A DNA stretch of 28,156 bases, taken from Microcoleus asticus IPMA8. GTDB taxonomy: Bacteria > Cyanobacteriota > Cyanobacteriia > Cyanobacteriales > Microcoleaceae. Position 1 is the stretch's first letter; each line of letters starts with the position of its first letter. The translations under genes were made by a program, and so were the position numbers. This document shows, in pieces, positions 16,950 through 24,756 of the stretch. Where the stretch lies: assembly GCF_013179805.1 (NCBI RefSeq), contig NZ_SRRZ01000100.1, positions 1 to 28,156 of the forward strand, in the 5' to 3' direction. The notes beneath the pieces are model-generated. The model worked only from the letters and a program-made list of their open reading frames with translations, had not been told where the DNA came from and did no database searches.

Positions 16950-17059
16950 TCAAAGTTTACATAGCCAAGAGACCAACCAAGGTAGTAATCTTCCATCAAT
17001 GTCAAAATGCTCAAGTGTTTTCTCGGCAATTTCTCCGTAAGCTGATGGTTTTCCTGTTT
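16950..17059 (-). pseudogene. Unidentified C-terminal coding tail
   Basis: A frame opening after a TAA near 17060 encodes about 35 residues (including SAYGEIAEKTLEHFDIDGRL, then LPWLVSWLCKL) and stops with TGA at 16950-16952, just before the ribosome site of the next gene. It has no start codon and a protein-like composition. I read it as the severed 3' end of a lost gene. The family is not recognised. Confidence 0.35.
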
Positions 17060-17060
17060 A

Positions 17061-17120
17061 CTCAAGGTAAAAGAGAGCAACGGCACTGCTTCTGGCATCT
17101 GCCGGACTTCATCAATTTGA
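17061..17120 (-). pseudogene. Fragment of a STAND NTPase gene
   Basis: Twenty codons read QIDEVRQMPEAVPLLSFTLS. The caspase-STAND protein at 162-5879 has LIDEVGQMPGALPLLSFTLS in its NTPase region, encoded near 3950-4005, and the DNA is also closely alike (roughly four fifths identical over nearly 60 bases by eye). The reading frame has no start and breaks on both sides. It is a leftover of a second STAND gene or a copy of part of the existing one. Confidence 0.65.
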
Positions 17121-17184
17121 GCGCCATTTTGCGATCACCTCAGTTCCTCTCGGATTAGATGCCAAGATCAAAATTTGTTTCATG
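17113..17184 (-). pseudogene. Start of a dead CHAT gene
   Basis: An ATG at 17182-17184 opens MKQILILASNPRGTE, the exact start signature of the CHAT proteins here (MKKILILAANPQGTS at 10908 and MKILILASNPRKDL at 12920). After about 15 codons the similarity ends and a TGA follows at 17113-17115. The STAND fragment is joined to it in another frame. This is the 5' stump of a deleted CHAT gene. Confidence 0.65.
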
Positions 17185-17199
17185 CCAGCTTGCCTACCT

Positions 17200-18633
17200 C
17201 TACCGAACAACCTCAAACAAATCGTGAACTGGAGTTGGAGCCTGAGCGCTTAAGTTTTCTGTTTGCACTCTCACTCGATAAAGTCCCGGTTGCAAGTCAT
17301 CGATTATCAATTGCCAGTCACGCTCTCGTTCCACAAAGTCAAGATTGACAGCAGGTTGCTCATGGGAAACCGATGTGATTTCGGCTTGAAGTTTTCCAAA
17401 TGAGATCGCCCCCGTTACTCTTGCCCGAATGCTTACGGGTTCATCGGGTAAATACAAATCATCTAAACTGAGACTGATAGCTGTTTGGGGTGCTCTGACA
17501 TTTGCTAAATCAAACTGGCTCAATTGTAGACAGTTGAGTAGGTTTTCTAGCACCTGTTTTTGATTTTGCAATGCGCCATGTTGTTCAGCAATGAAGAAGT
17601 TATCAAAGTTCTTTGAGCGCTCCATCGGGATAGCCGAAACTTGGGGAACCGTACCGTCACCATCACTTAAGTCAAATCGATTCTGAAGTACCCCTGGCAA
17701 ATCTTCACTCGCCGTCAGCTTACCGTTTTCTAGAATGGCAGATTGCAAGGTTGGTTGCTGCACGCCAGCGATCGGCACAACAGTAAACGACTCGCGGTAC
17801 TCCTCAAGTTTGAGATGTTGTTCTACGGCAGCCTGAATTTCGTGATGAAACGCCAGGGCATCTTGCGCTTTATGTTTGTCGATGTTGGGGAGTCCGTCAG
17901 CTTCAGCAATACGCTTGTAGGTTTCGCCAACTTTAACTACTTCGTAAATGGGCAGCAGTTGGTAAATGGAAGTGAGCGATCGCATTACCTCTGTGAGATC
18001 CAGGAATTGCTGCTTGTAGCCATTTGCCAAAAAATTTACGGCTTTGAGAGAACCGCGATAGGGCGTACCAAAGGTGAATAAGGCACGAGAATCACGCCAA
18101 CCTTCTAAAACTTCTAGGTAATACCGAGAGATTAAACCTCCCATACTATGAGCCATCAAAATCACTTTAGCGTCGGAAGCTCCACTGGCTTCACGCCAAC
18201 GTTTTAGCCGCTTGTCGATCAGTTTTTTCAAGATGTGTGCATTAGCCCGATTATCCCGCCGCCAGTCGTAGGGAAACTGGTAGAAGTTGGCGGCTTTATC
18301 ATCTGGATCGTTATAGATATCGCCTGGAGTAACGTTAAAATTGTCGCTAATCAAGCGTGAAGTTTGAGTGTAACCGTCAATTTTCCAAAATCCCGGAATG
18401 AGATGGGTGTCTTGAATCAGTGAAGTTGCTCGAATGCCATCACCTAAGCTTTCGGCGATCGGATCATCTTGACCTAACTTTAGATTGTGGATTGTTTTAC
18501 TTAACCTAGTTATTACTTGCCAGATCGCCTGCCCTGAGACTGCCCAAAGGTCTTTTCCATCTTTTTGTAAGACGCTTCCCAGAATGCCGGGAAGAATGAC
18601 GATCATATCTTTCATGGGGGCTTTGTTAGTCAT
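17200..18633 (-). CDS. LCAT-type lipase/acyltransferase (alpha/beta hydrolase)
   Basis: A 477-residue alpha/beta hydrolase of the lecithin:cholesterol acyltransferase-like family. It begins with the hydrophobic strand and oxyanion loop MIVILPGILGSVL, carries the family motif FPYDWRRDN (about 120-128), and has the nucleophile elbow LMAHSMGG with Ser163. The catalytic Asp is probably in LSDGDGTVPQ and the His in AEQHGALQ. After about residue 385 a beta-rich, Ig-like domain follows (YLPDEPVSIRARVTG, YRVRVQTENL). Relatives cleave or transfer acyl chains of phospholipids. There is no signal peptide, so it should act from the cytoplasm, perhaps on the inner face of the membrane. The ATG at 18633 has a good AGAGGAAAG site five bases upstream, and it starts 18 bases after the triple-caspase gene, hence very likely the same transcript. 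Substrate unknown. Confidence 0.9.
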   Translation of the reverse strand: MTNKAPMKDMIVILPGILGSVLQKDGKDLWAVSGQAIWQVITRLSKTIHNLKLGQDDPIAESLGDGIRATSLIQDTHLIPGFWKIDGYTQTSRLISDNFNVTPGDIYNDPDDKAANFYQFPYDWRRDNRANAHILKKLIDKRLKRWREASGASDAKVILMAHSMGGLISRYYLEVLEGWRDSRALFTFGTPYRGSLKAVNFLANGYKQQFLDLTEVMRSLTSIYQLLPIYEVVKVGETYKRIAEADGLPNIDKHKAQDALAFHHEIQAAVEQHLKLEEYRESFTVVPIAGVQQPTLQSAILENGKLTASEDLPGVLQNRFDLSDGDGTVPQVSAIPMERSKNFDNFFIAEQHGALQNQKQVLENLLNCLQLSQFDLANVRAPQTAISLSLDDLYLPDEPVSIRARVTGAISFGKLQAEITSVSHEQPAVNLDFVERERDWQLIIDDLQPGLYRVRVQTENLSAQAPTPVHDLFEVVR

Positions 18634-18651
18634 ATTGCTTTCCTCTGTTAG

Positions 18652-21600
18652 TTATTGAGTGGAAATTGATTTGCGCGATTGCAAAAACTCTTGTACTTTT
18701 TCTTTTTGTCCCAGTGGAGAGCCTCCTTCAAGATAAGTCTGAAAGGCTCGTTCGGCTTCAGTTAAGATTTCTTTTTCAACCATTGCCCTAAGCGCCTGAC
18801 CCAGGTAATAATGTGCTTTTACATTATTTGGATCTTGTTGAGTAGCAAGACGGAGTTGACTGACAGCATAAGCTGGATCGCGTTTGCTTTCACAGAGTAC
18901 TCTTCCCAGCCAGTAACGAGCTTCAGGAAAGGATTGAGTTTTTCTTTTTAGGTCTGAATTTGGTTCGGAAACTTGGTTTAAAGCAGTTTCTACAGAGGTA
19001 ATACTTTTGTCATAGTCTCCAAGCGTGTAGTAGGCAATCCCAAGATTGAGGTGGCTTTCTGGATCAAACCCGTTGCGTTGTTCAATCAGTCTTTTCAAAA
19101 AACTGATTGTTTGTTCTATAGGTTCCTGCTTAATTTTACGGAAAAGTTCATTAACTAAACTACAACGCCAATTTTCAAATAGGCGAGTATCTAAATCAGT
19201 TCCTACTACAAATGGCTGAGATTCAGAAGGTAGAGATTTAATCAATTTATTGTAGGTGAGCGTGGCTATTTTGTCTTCAGACAAGCTTTTGATAAGATTG
19301 TATGTTAATACGCCATGAATTAATTTTTGAGAGTCATCTCCATAATTTACTTCAACCTCCAAAGACCCTTCATAGATTTCATGGCGGATAGAATTTGAAT
19401 ATATGGAGAGACAGCCGATTTTTAGAGAAGTATTCAACAAGAACTCATTTGTACGGTCTTGAGGTTCAAAAATAACAGTTAACTTACGTTTATTTGGAAG
19501 TGGGCGTTCATCTGGAAGAACAGATCGAGAACTGTAATTTCCTCCTCTAGTTGACTTTGACCAACTAGCATCAACAATCGTAACTAGGTTGGTAGGGCGA
19601 TTACTAACAATTTCTGAAAACTCTTTTAATTCGATATCAAATACATCAGGTTTTCTGCTATCTACGCCCAGGATTGTTAAGTTCTCAGAGTTCCAAGAAC
19701 CATGCCCTGCAAAATAGAATAAAGCTGGTGATTTATATGATTTTTCAGCTAACTCTTTGAACTCATTTAAAATAGCCTGACAAGTAGCATCTTGATTAAG
19801 GAGAGTTTTTATATTTTCTGATTTGAAACCATATTTACTAATTAAAATATCTTTTAAGATACTTACATCATTAAGTGATCCTTCCACAGCCTTTATATCG
19901 GTATTGAAATAATTATTTATCCTAACTAATAAAGCATAACGATTAGAATAATCAGGGTTTTGGAGGGATTCTATTTGAGAGATTAGTTCTTGAAATTGAG
20001 GGGAGTTAGCTGTTGAGTCTGCAATTGTTATATAATCCTGAAATGTTTTATATGAATCTGCATAAAATCTCTGTCTAAACTGAGCAGTACCCAATTCAAA
20101 TAGTATGGCAGAATCACTAGACTTCACTTGGTTCAAAGAGATTTCTAAAGCAGTGAGAGCAGGTTGAAAAACGCATTTTTCTAAAAAAGCGCAACCGATG
20201 TTGTAATGAAGTATATAAAATGGAACATCTAGGTTTTTGATCGCATCTTTATATCGTGTATTCAGATTATCATAATTTAATGCAGAATAATTTTTATACC
20301 AACTTAAGTCAAAGATATCAGGACAGTAATCTAGCCTTGTAGAAAACAGTTTTTTATTAAAAATATTACCTACAAAAAAAGGTCGTTGTTGCCGAAACTT
20401 TGCTTCGACTATCTCTCTAACCTTTAAAAAGACATCTACTTGCTTTGTCTCTTCTGAAGCCTGCTGTAGCTCTTGAGCGACTGTGTAACTGAAAAAGCCA
20501 TAATTACGCTCATCAATATTTGCTTCATAGCTGACCTGCCCTGGAGAAGCTGCTAAAAAAAGTGTAGAGTCTTTTCTTTGTTCAAATAGTTTAACGAGTT
20601 CTTCAAATGGCGTACTAATTACAGTATCAATGAATATTATTTTATGTGCAGCAGGAATGGATATTACTAACTCGTATAGCTTTCTGAGGCTAATGAAATT
20701 AATTAAATTTTCTTCTTCATCGATATGAACATCAAAAGCAGCTAAATTCCCTGACAGTTCATGCCCACTGAAATGAATTACTACATTGTCATTAAATTGA
20801 ACTTGGTTTTGAAGCTCGTGAAATGCTTTTAGGATGTTTTCATAAGTTGCTTCAACATCGCTAAGCATTGTAATATTGAAATTATATTGCTTCGACAATA
20901 CCTCACTTAAAATTTGAATATCGTTCACGCAACCCCTTAAAGGTCTTAGAGTACCGCCATTTTTTAATTTAATGTCTAGGTTAGAATAATTAATTCCAAT
21001 CAATAGAGCATGGCGTTTACCAATCCCTGGCTGCAACCATGAAACTAACTTACTAACCCAAGCAGCTTTATGATCGTCAGGTTGCCGAGCTAAAAATAAC
21101 TCAAGAGAAGATATTGCTTTATCTGGTTCACTTTGCTTTGTGTAAGCGATGCCAAGATAGTAAGCTGCATCAGCGACATTAGCCTTTGTTGCTTTCTCAA
21201 ACTCCTCAATTGCCTTTACTAAATCCCCAGATGCCATCCAGGTTAAGCCCAGTTGCAGATAAATTTCTGGAAATCTGCTTCCAGTAATGCGAGATAATCG
21301 AAGTGCTTCTTGTAGATGGTTACTGGCAGACTTAAAGCAACTCCCATCGTCGAGCTTCAGTCCCAAATGGTAGAGTTGACAGCCGATTTCATAATGCTCA
21401 TGAGCAGAAATTCCGGCTGTGATAGCAATAGGTAAATTGCGATCAAAAGAATTACTGCCAATGCAAGGATGCTGGTGATTACCCGTAGCTTTCTGGACAT
21501 TCTCACGTACATATTCAAACAGTTCACCCACTGTTACGATTCCATTTCGTGGCTTATTATCAGCAGCTCCACGCATTCCTTCCAACAGGTAATGGGTAAA

Positions 21601-22281
21601 CACCCCATGCCCTCCACCCCATTTCTTATCCTCGAAAGAAACTTCATTCGCTTCTGCTGAAGTAAGTAAAGCTACACCGCCCCTTGATGTTCCTACCTCT
21701 TGTAGGTAGCGGTTTACTACTCCTGAGTTGTTCTCTGCACTTCTGCGACCAATCCCCCCACCGATCGCCGCACTGTGGCAGGTATCTGCAATGATAATCA
21801 CCCGCTCTGCCAGCAAATTCTCCTTTAGAGATAAGTCAACCTCTCGCATTGGGAGTGCCGTTCCCGAAATATCTCTAGGATCGGTATCGTGGGTTAGTAA
21901 GTAAACAATATTGGGGCGATCGATATCTGGTGCGCCATGAGAGGCAAAATAGATCAAGACGATATCTTCACGCGCAGGCTTTTTCAAGAAACTGCGTAAC
22001 GCTCGTGTGATGTTTGCAGTAGTCGCATCCTCGTTAATTAACTTGACAATATGCTCGGCTTCAAAACCGCCGCCCGAAGGAGTTTGCAGCAGCTTTGCCA
22101 GTTCTTCTGCATCGCGATCGGCATACTTAAGATTCAGGATCTCATGCTTGTACTTAGAGATGCCAACTATGATCGCCCAGCGATCGACATAAGTTGCGTA
22201 GGAAGTGGGAACCGCTACTCCTAAACCCCGATTTTGAGATTCTTCAGATTCATCTGTATCCTTCTCTAATGGCATTTTCAT
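18652..22281 (-). CDS. Triple caspase-fold protein with TPRs; one active and two dead domains
   Basis: A 1209-residue protein with three C14 folds. Domain 1 (about 33-290) has both catalytic residues: His115 in IYFASHG and Cys168 in ADTCHSA. TPR-like repeats follow (295-410). Domain 2 (about 422-650) starts RHALLIGINYSN and keeps His507 in HFSGHE, but the Cys position reads IDTVIS (V554). A TPR linker follows (690-770). Domain 3 (about 781-1035) starts RYALLVRINNY and keeps His860 in FAGHG, but reads VDASWS, with Ser906 at the Cys position. C-terminal TPRs run from about 1060 to 1200 (GDYDKSITSVETALNQ, NNVKAHYYLGQALRAM). It probably works as one protease with two built-in pseudoproteases for regulation or substrate capture. 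Two close ATGs (22281 and 22275) both follow AGGAAG; the second has better spacing. Domains 2 and 3 are more A+T-rich and lack HIP1 sites. Confidence 0.92.
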   Translation of the reverse strand: MKMPLEKDTDESEESQNRGLGVAVPTSYATYVDRWAIIVGISKYKHEILNLKYADRDAEELAKLLQTPSGGGFEAEHIVKLINEDATTANITRALRSFLKKPAREDIVLIYFASHGAPDIDRPNIVYLLTHDTDPRDISGTALPMREVDLSLKENLLAERVIIIADTCHSAAIGGGIGRRSAENNSGVVNRYLQEVGTSRGGVALLTSAEANEVSFEDKKWGGGHGVFTHYLLEGMRGAADNKPRNGIVTVGELFEYVRENVQKATGNHQHPCIGSNSFDRNLPIAITAGISAHEHYEIGCQLYHLGLKLDDGSCFKSASNHLQEALRLSRITGSRFPEIYLQLGLTWMASGDLVKAIEEFEKATKANVADAAYYLGIAYTKQSEPDKAISSLELFLARQPDDHKAAWVSKLVSWLQPGIGKRHALLIGINYSNLDIKLKNGGTLRPLRGCVNDIQILSEVLSKQYNFNITMLSDVEATYENILKAFHELQNQVQFNDNVVIHFSGHELSGNLAAFDVHIDEEENLINFISLRKLYELVISIPAAHKIIFIDTVISTPFEELVKLFEQRKDSTLFLAASPGQVSYEANIDERNYGFFSYTVAQELQQASEETKQVDVFLKVREIVEAKFRQQRPFFVGNIFNKKLFSTRLDYCPDIFDLSWYKNYSALNYDNLNTRYKDAIKNLDVPFYILHYNIGCAFLEKCVFQPALTALEISLNQVKSSDSAILFELGTAQFRQRFYADSYKTFQDYITIADSTANSPQFQELISQIESLQNPDYSNRYALLVRINNYFNTDIKAVEGSLNDVSILKDILISKYGFKSENIKTLLNQDATCQAILNEFKELAEKSYKSPALFYFAGHGSWNSENLTILGVDSRKPDVFDIELKEFSEIVSNRPTNLVTIVDASWSKSTRGGNYSSRSVLPDERPLPNKRKLTVIFEPQDRTNEFLLNTSLKIGCLSIYSNSIRHEIYEGSLEVEVNYGDDSQKLIHGVLTYNLIKSLSEDKIATLTYNKLIKSLPSESQPFVVGTDLDTRLFENWRCSLVNELFRKIKQEPIEQTISFLKRLIEQRNGFDPESHLNLGIAYYTLGDYDKSITSVETALNQVSEPNSDLKRKTQSFPEARYWLGRVLCESKRDPAYAVSQLRLATQQDPNNVKAHYYLGQALRAMVEKEILTEAERAFQTYLEGGSPLGQKEKVQEFLQSRKSISTQ

Positions 22282-22329
22282 TTCTTCCTACGTCAACTTT
22301 TCTTCTTTCCAACTTTTGATATAAAGGCA

Positions 22330-22377
22330 TCCAACAAGAATAAGAGGAGCTAGGATTAGCCCGTTATTCTTGTTGGA
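22330..22377. repeat. 14-base perfect inverted repeat between the two caspase genes
   Basis: TCCAACAAGAATAA (22330-22343) and TTATTCTTGTTGGA (22364-22377) are exact inverse copies around a 20-base loop, which itself contains GCTA/TAGC able to pair. It lies between the stop of the orthocaspase gene (22408) and the start of the triple-caspase gene (22281). No T run follows on the minus strand, so it could be a factor-dependent terminator, a processing or stability hairpin that sets different levels for the two genes, or a small mobile remnant. Confidence 0.6.
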
Positions 22378-22407
22378 ATAAACTAACAGGGTTGAGATAC
22401 CGTTTGA

Positions 22408-24603
22408 TTATTTGATGACAGTCAAGCTGATCTGTTTTGTTGTCCACTCACGGCTGGGAGATGCAGCTACAGATAACTTTCTAGTTGGCGGTTGCTCCTT
22501 ATCAATAGCTTCAAGTAAAAACTCCAAAGGATTACTTGCGGCTTTAAGTCCTATAAACCCAAGCTCTTTATCAAGCGATGGCAGTTCTAACCAACGGAAG
22601 TTTGCTTGGTCAACTGTAGCAAAAACTTTTACGTTATCTTCACCTACCGAAGTTGCTGGAATAGGCACAATTTCTTGTTGGCCTGCTTCAATTGTGACAA
22701 AATTTTGACCTTTACCTGGGTGAATTTGCTCAATTGACCAGTCTGAAGCAATATCTAGCACAGTAACATTGAGGTCTTGCAAAGAAGTATTGTGAATTGA
22801 CAGGAATATATATTCACCTACTTTTACAGTTGAGTTATCAGGATCGAGAAACTTTTTTAACTGGGATCTTGGCGGAATCTCATCTCCTTCCCCATAAACA
22901 TCTGATGTTCCTAACCACTCAAGAACTAGCTTATCTGCCAGAGGCGAAGCTTTATCTCTGTTATCTAACTCGGCTGTAACATGATATTTAGCTAGATGAA
23001 CTAAGCGTTTCACGACTGTTACAGCAGCATCAGGGCTACTTATTTTCACAGGAGCAATATTTTTATATGGATGTCCACCGCGATCGCATATTTCATATTC
23101 TTCCTGATTATTGACAGCAACTTGATAGGCAACTCCCTCAAAATCATCCTTAGTTAGTTTTTCTTCTGCTAACTCCACCCAACCCTTGCCATTTTCAGGA
23201 AGAACTTTTTTGATTGCTTCCAAAGCATTGTCTTGTTGTTTAAAGATTTCTGACAGAAGTTTATTAGGTGGTAGTTCATTGGTTTTAGCGAACTCAGCTA
23301 AATCCTCTTCTGTTGCTTTTTCTTGCTTAAATAGGGAAACTTTGCGGACAAGGTTAATTGACGGAGTAACTAAAACCGCTTGATCTCCATCTTCAACCTT
23401 AAGCTCTTTGCCCTCAATTTGTTTAAGCTGGCATAGTGATTCAGTGGCTCCCCTTTGAATAATGGTCGCGATCGCAGTCCGATTGTCTTGGTTTTTTAAA
23501 TCGGTTATGCTACGAGGATAGATGGCAAATTCTGCTCCCTTAGCGAGACCATTTACCTGTCCTACGCCTAACTTAGCCTGTATTTCGCCTGTTTCTGCAT
23601 CTTTCTCCACCTTCAAAACTGGAACTGCATAAACAGTTTCAGCAAAGTCATCACCAAAAATAATTCGATTCACCTCACCCATTGAGATGGGAGTTTGTTG
23701 CGGGAACTGACTGTGAATCTTAGCATTGATGCGCTCAAACAAATCTTTATAAGTTTGTCCAGGGTTCTGCTGCCTTAAAGTATCCAATAACCAATAGGTA
23801 AGCGCCCCATTTCGTTCTTTTGTTTCCCGGTTAAAAGCATACTCGTAAGCATACTCATTCTGACGACAAGCTGCTAGCAACACATAATCTCTAGCTGCAC
23901 GTAGTCCAGAGGCTTTTAGTCCACGAGTGGTTTGTTCAGTAAGCGATCGCCAAGTTGCTTCTAAAGTTTCTAAAGGTGCCACCAATTCTTGACCTGGTTG
24001 CAGAGGTTTATCATCAACTGTTTCACCACCCCGAATTTCTACATCCCCTCGCGTTGCGCCCCCAGAGTGACAACAATCCAACACAACTGTAACTGTTAAT
24101 TTTTTATCTACCAATTCCTTCAACAGTTGTGCTAAATCGAGATCGCGGAGATACTGTCCTTCTGAAGTCCCAATATCCGTAGGGACTAATCCCTCATCAA
24201 TTCCATCCTCACCCTTAATATACTCACCATTTTTATCTTTAAAAACTGTCTTTGCTCGTCCACCATGTCCAGAGTAGTGGATATATACCTGCGAACCTTC
24301 TGGAGCCATTCCTTTCAGCTTTCTGAAGGAATCGATCATATTTTGACGAGTGGGTAATTTTTCGGGTGATTCTAGCGGTTTGGTAGGTTCATTTGGGTCA
24401 CTAATTGAAGCTGTCAGCTTCAAAATCTGTTCTTTTGGAACTTTTCGCTCATCAATTAAGAAAGCTTCTACGTGATTAATATCTCGTACACACCCGCCAA
24501 GACTTTTGTAGGCACTACCACCGGGTAATACATTTGGCATATACGAGTCAATCCCGATTAATAGCGCGTACAAGTTTGGTGTTTGAGCAATTTCGTTAGT
24601 CAT
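22408..24603 (-). CDS. Orthocaspase (caspase/metacaspase-type C14 peptidase)
   Basis: 731 residues from the ATG at 24603. The N-terminal 320 residues are a metacaspase-like domain: ALLIGIDSYMPN at the start, His113 in IHYSGHGGR, the acidic pocket DEGLVPTD (about 136-143), and VVLDCCHSGGATRG with Cys178. Orthocaspases of this type cut after Arg or Lys, and the acidic pocket fits that. The domain ends near INRIIFGDDF (about 313-322). The remaining 400 residues include mixed alpha/beta segments and a beta-rich region (FLSIHNTSLQDLNVTVLD, about 597-615) like the DUF4384-type tails attached to other bacterial caspases. ATG 24603 is preferred over an upstream TTG at 24627 because AGGGG lies five bases upstream and the fold begins a few residues later. 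A CIRCE-like operator lies 74 bases upstream of the start, suggesting heat-shock control by HrcA. Confidence 0.92.
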   Translation of the reverse strand: MTNEIAQTPNLYALLIGIDSYMPNVLPGGSAYKSLGGCVRDINHVEAFLIDERKVPKEQILKLTASISDPNEPTKPLESPEKLPTRQNMIDSFRKLKGMAPEGSQVYIHYSGHGGRAKTVFKDKNGEYIKGEDGIDEGLVPTDIGTSEGQYLRDLDLAQLLKELVDKKLTVTVVLDCCHSGGATRGDVEIRGGETVDDKPLQPGQELVAPLETLEATWRSLTEQTTRGLKASGLRAARDYVLLAACRQNEYAYEYAFNRETKERNGALTYWLLDTLRQQNPGQTYKDLFERINAKIHSQFPQQTPISMGEVNRIIFGDDFAETVYAVPVLKVEKDAETGEIQAKLGVGQVNGLAKGAEFAIYPRSITDLKNQDNRTAIATIIQRGATESLCQLKQIEGKELKVEDGDQAVLVTPSINLVRKVSLFKQEKATEEDLAEFAKTNELPPNKLLSEIFKQQDNALEAIKKVLPENGKGWVELAEEKLTKDDFEGVAYQVAVNNQEEYEICDRGGHPYKNIAPVKISSPDAAVTVVKRLVHLAKYHVTAELDNRDKASPLADKLVLEWLGTSDVYGEGDEIPPRSQLKKFLDPDNSTVKVGEYIFLSIHNTSLQDLNVTVLDIASDWSIEQIHPGKGQNFVTIEAGQQEIVPIPATSVGEDNVKVFATVDQANFRWLELPSLDKELGFIGLKAASNPLEFLLEAIDKEQPPTRKLSVAASPSREWTTKQISLTVIK

Positions 24604-24676
24604 ATAACCCCTATATTTTCGTAACAATCATTAACAACGAGAAAAGAGCTGAATTAGCAATGTTCTAGAGCGCAAA

Positions 24677-24703
24677 TTAGCACTTTTTGCGAACAAGTGC
24701 TAA
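24677..24703 (-). promoter_or_regulatory. CIRCE-like HrcA operator upstream of the orthocaspase
   Basis: TTAGCACTT (24677-24685), exactly nine bases of spacer, then AAGTGCTAA (24695-24703). The CIRCE element bound by the heat-shock repressor HrcA is TTAGCACTC, nine bases, GAGTGCTAA. The site matches 16 of the 18 arm bases, and the two differences are symmetric, so the dyad stays perfect. It lies in the leader region of the orthocaspase gene, where CIRCE usually sits for groESL operons. Because of its symmetry it could alternatively be a hairpin, but no T run follows it. Confidence 0.6.
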
Positions 24704-24756
24704 TCCAACGACAAACTTTTTGGTTCTAGTTTTGGTAAGCTATCTGGTGCAGCAGT

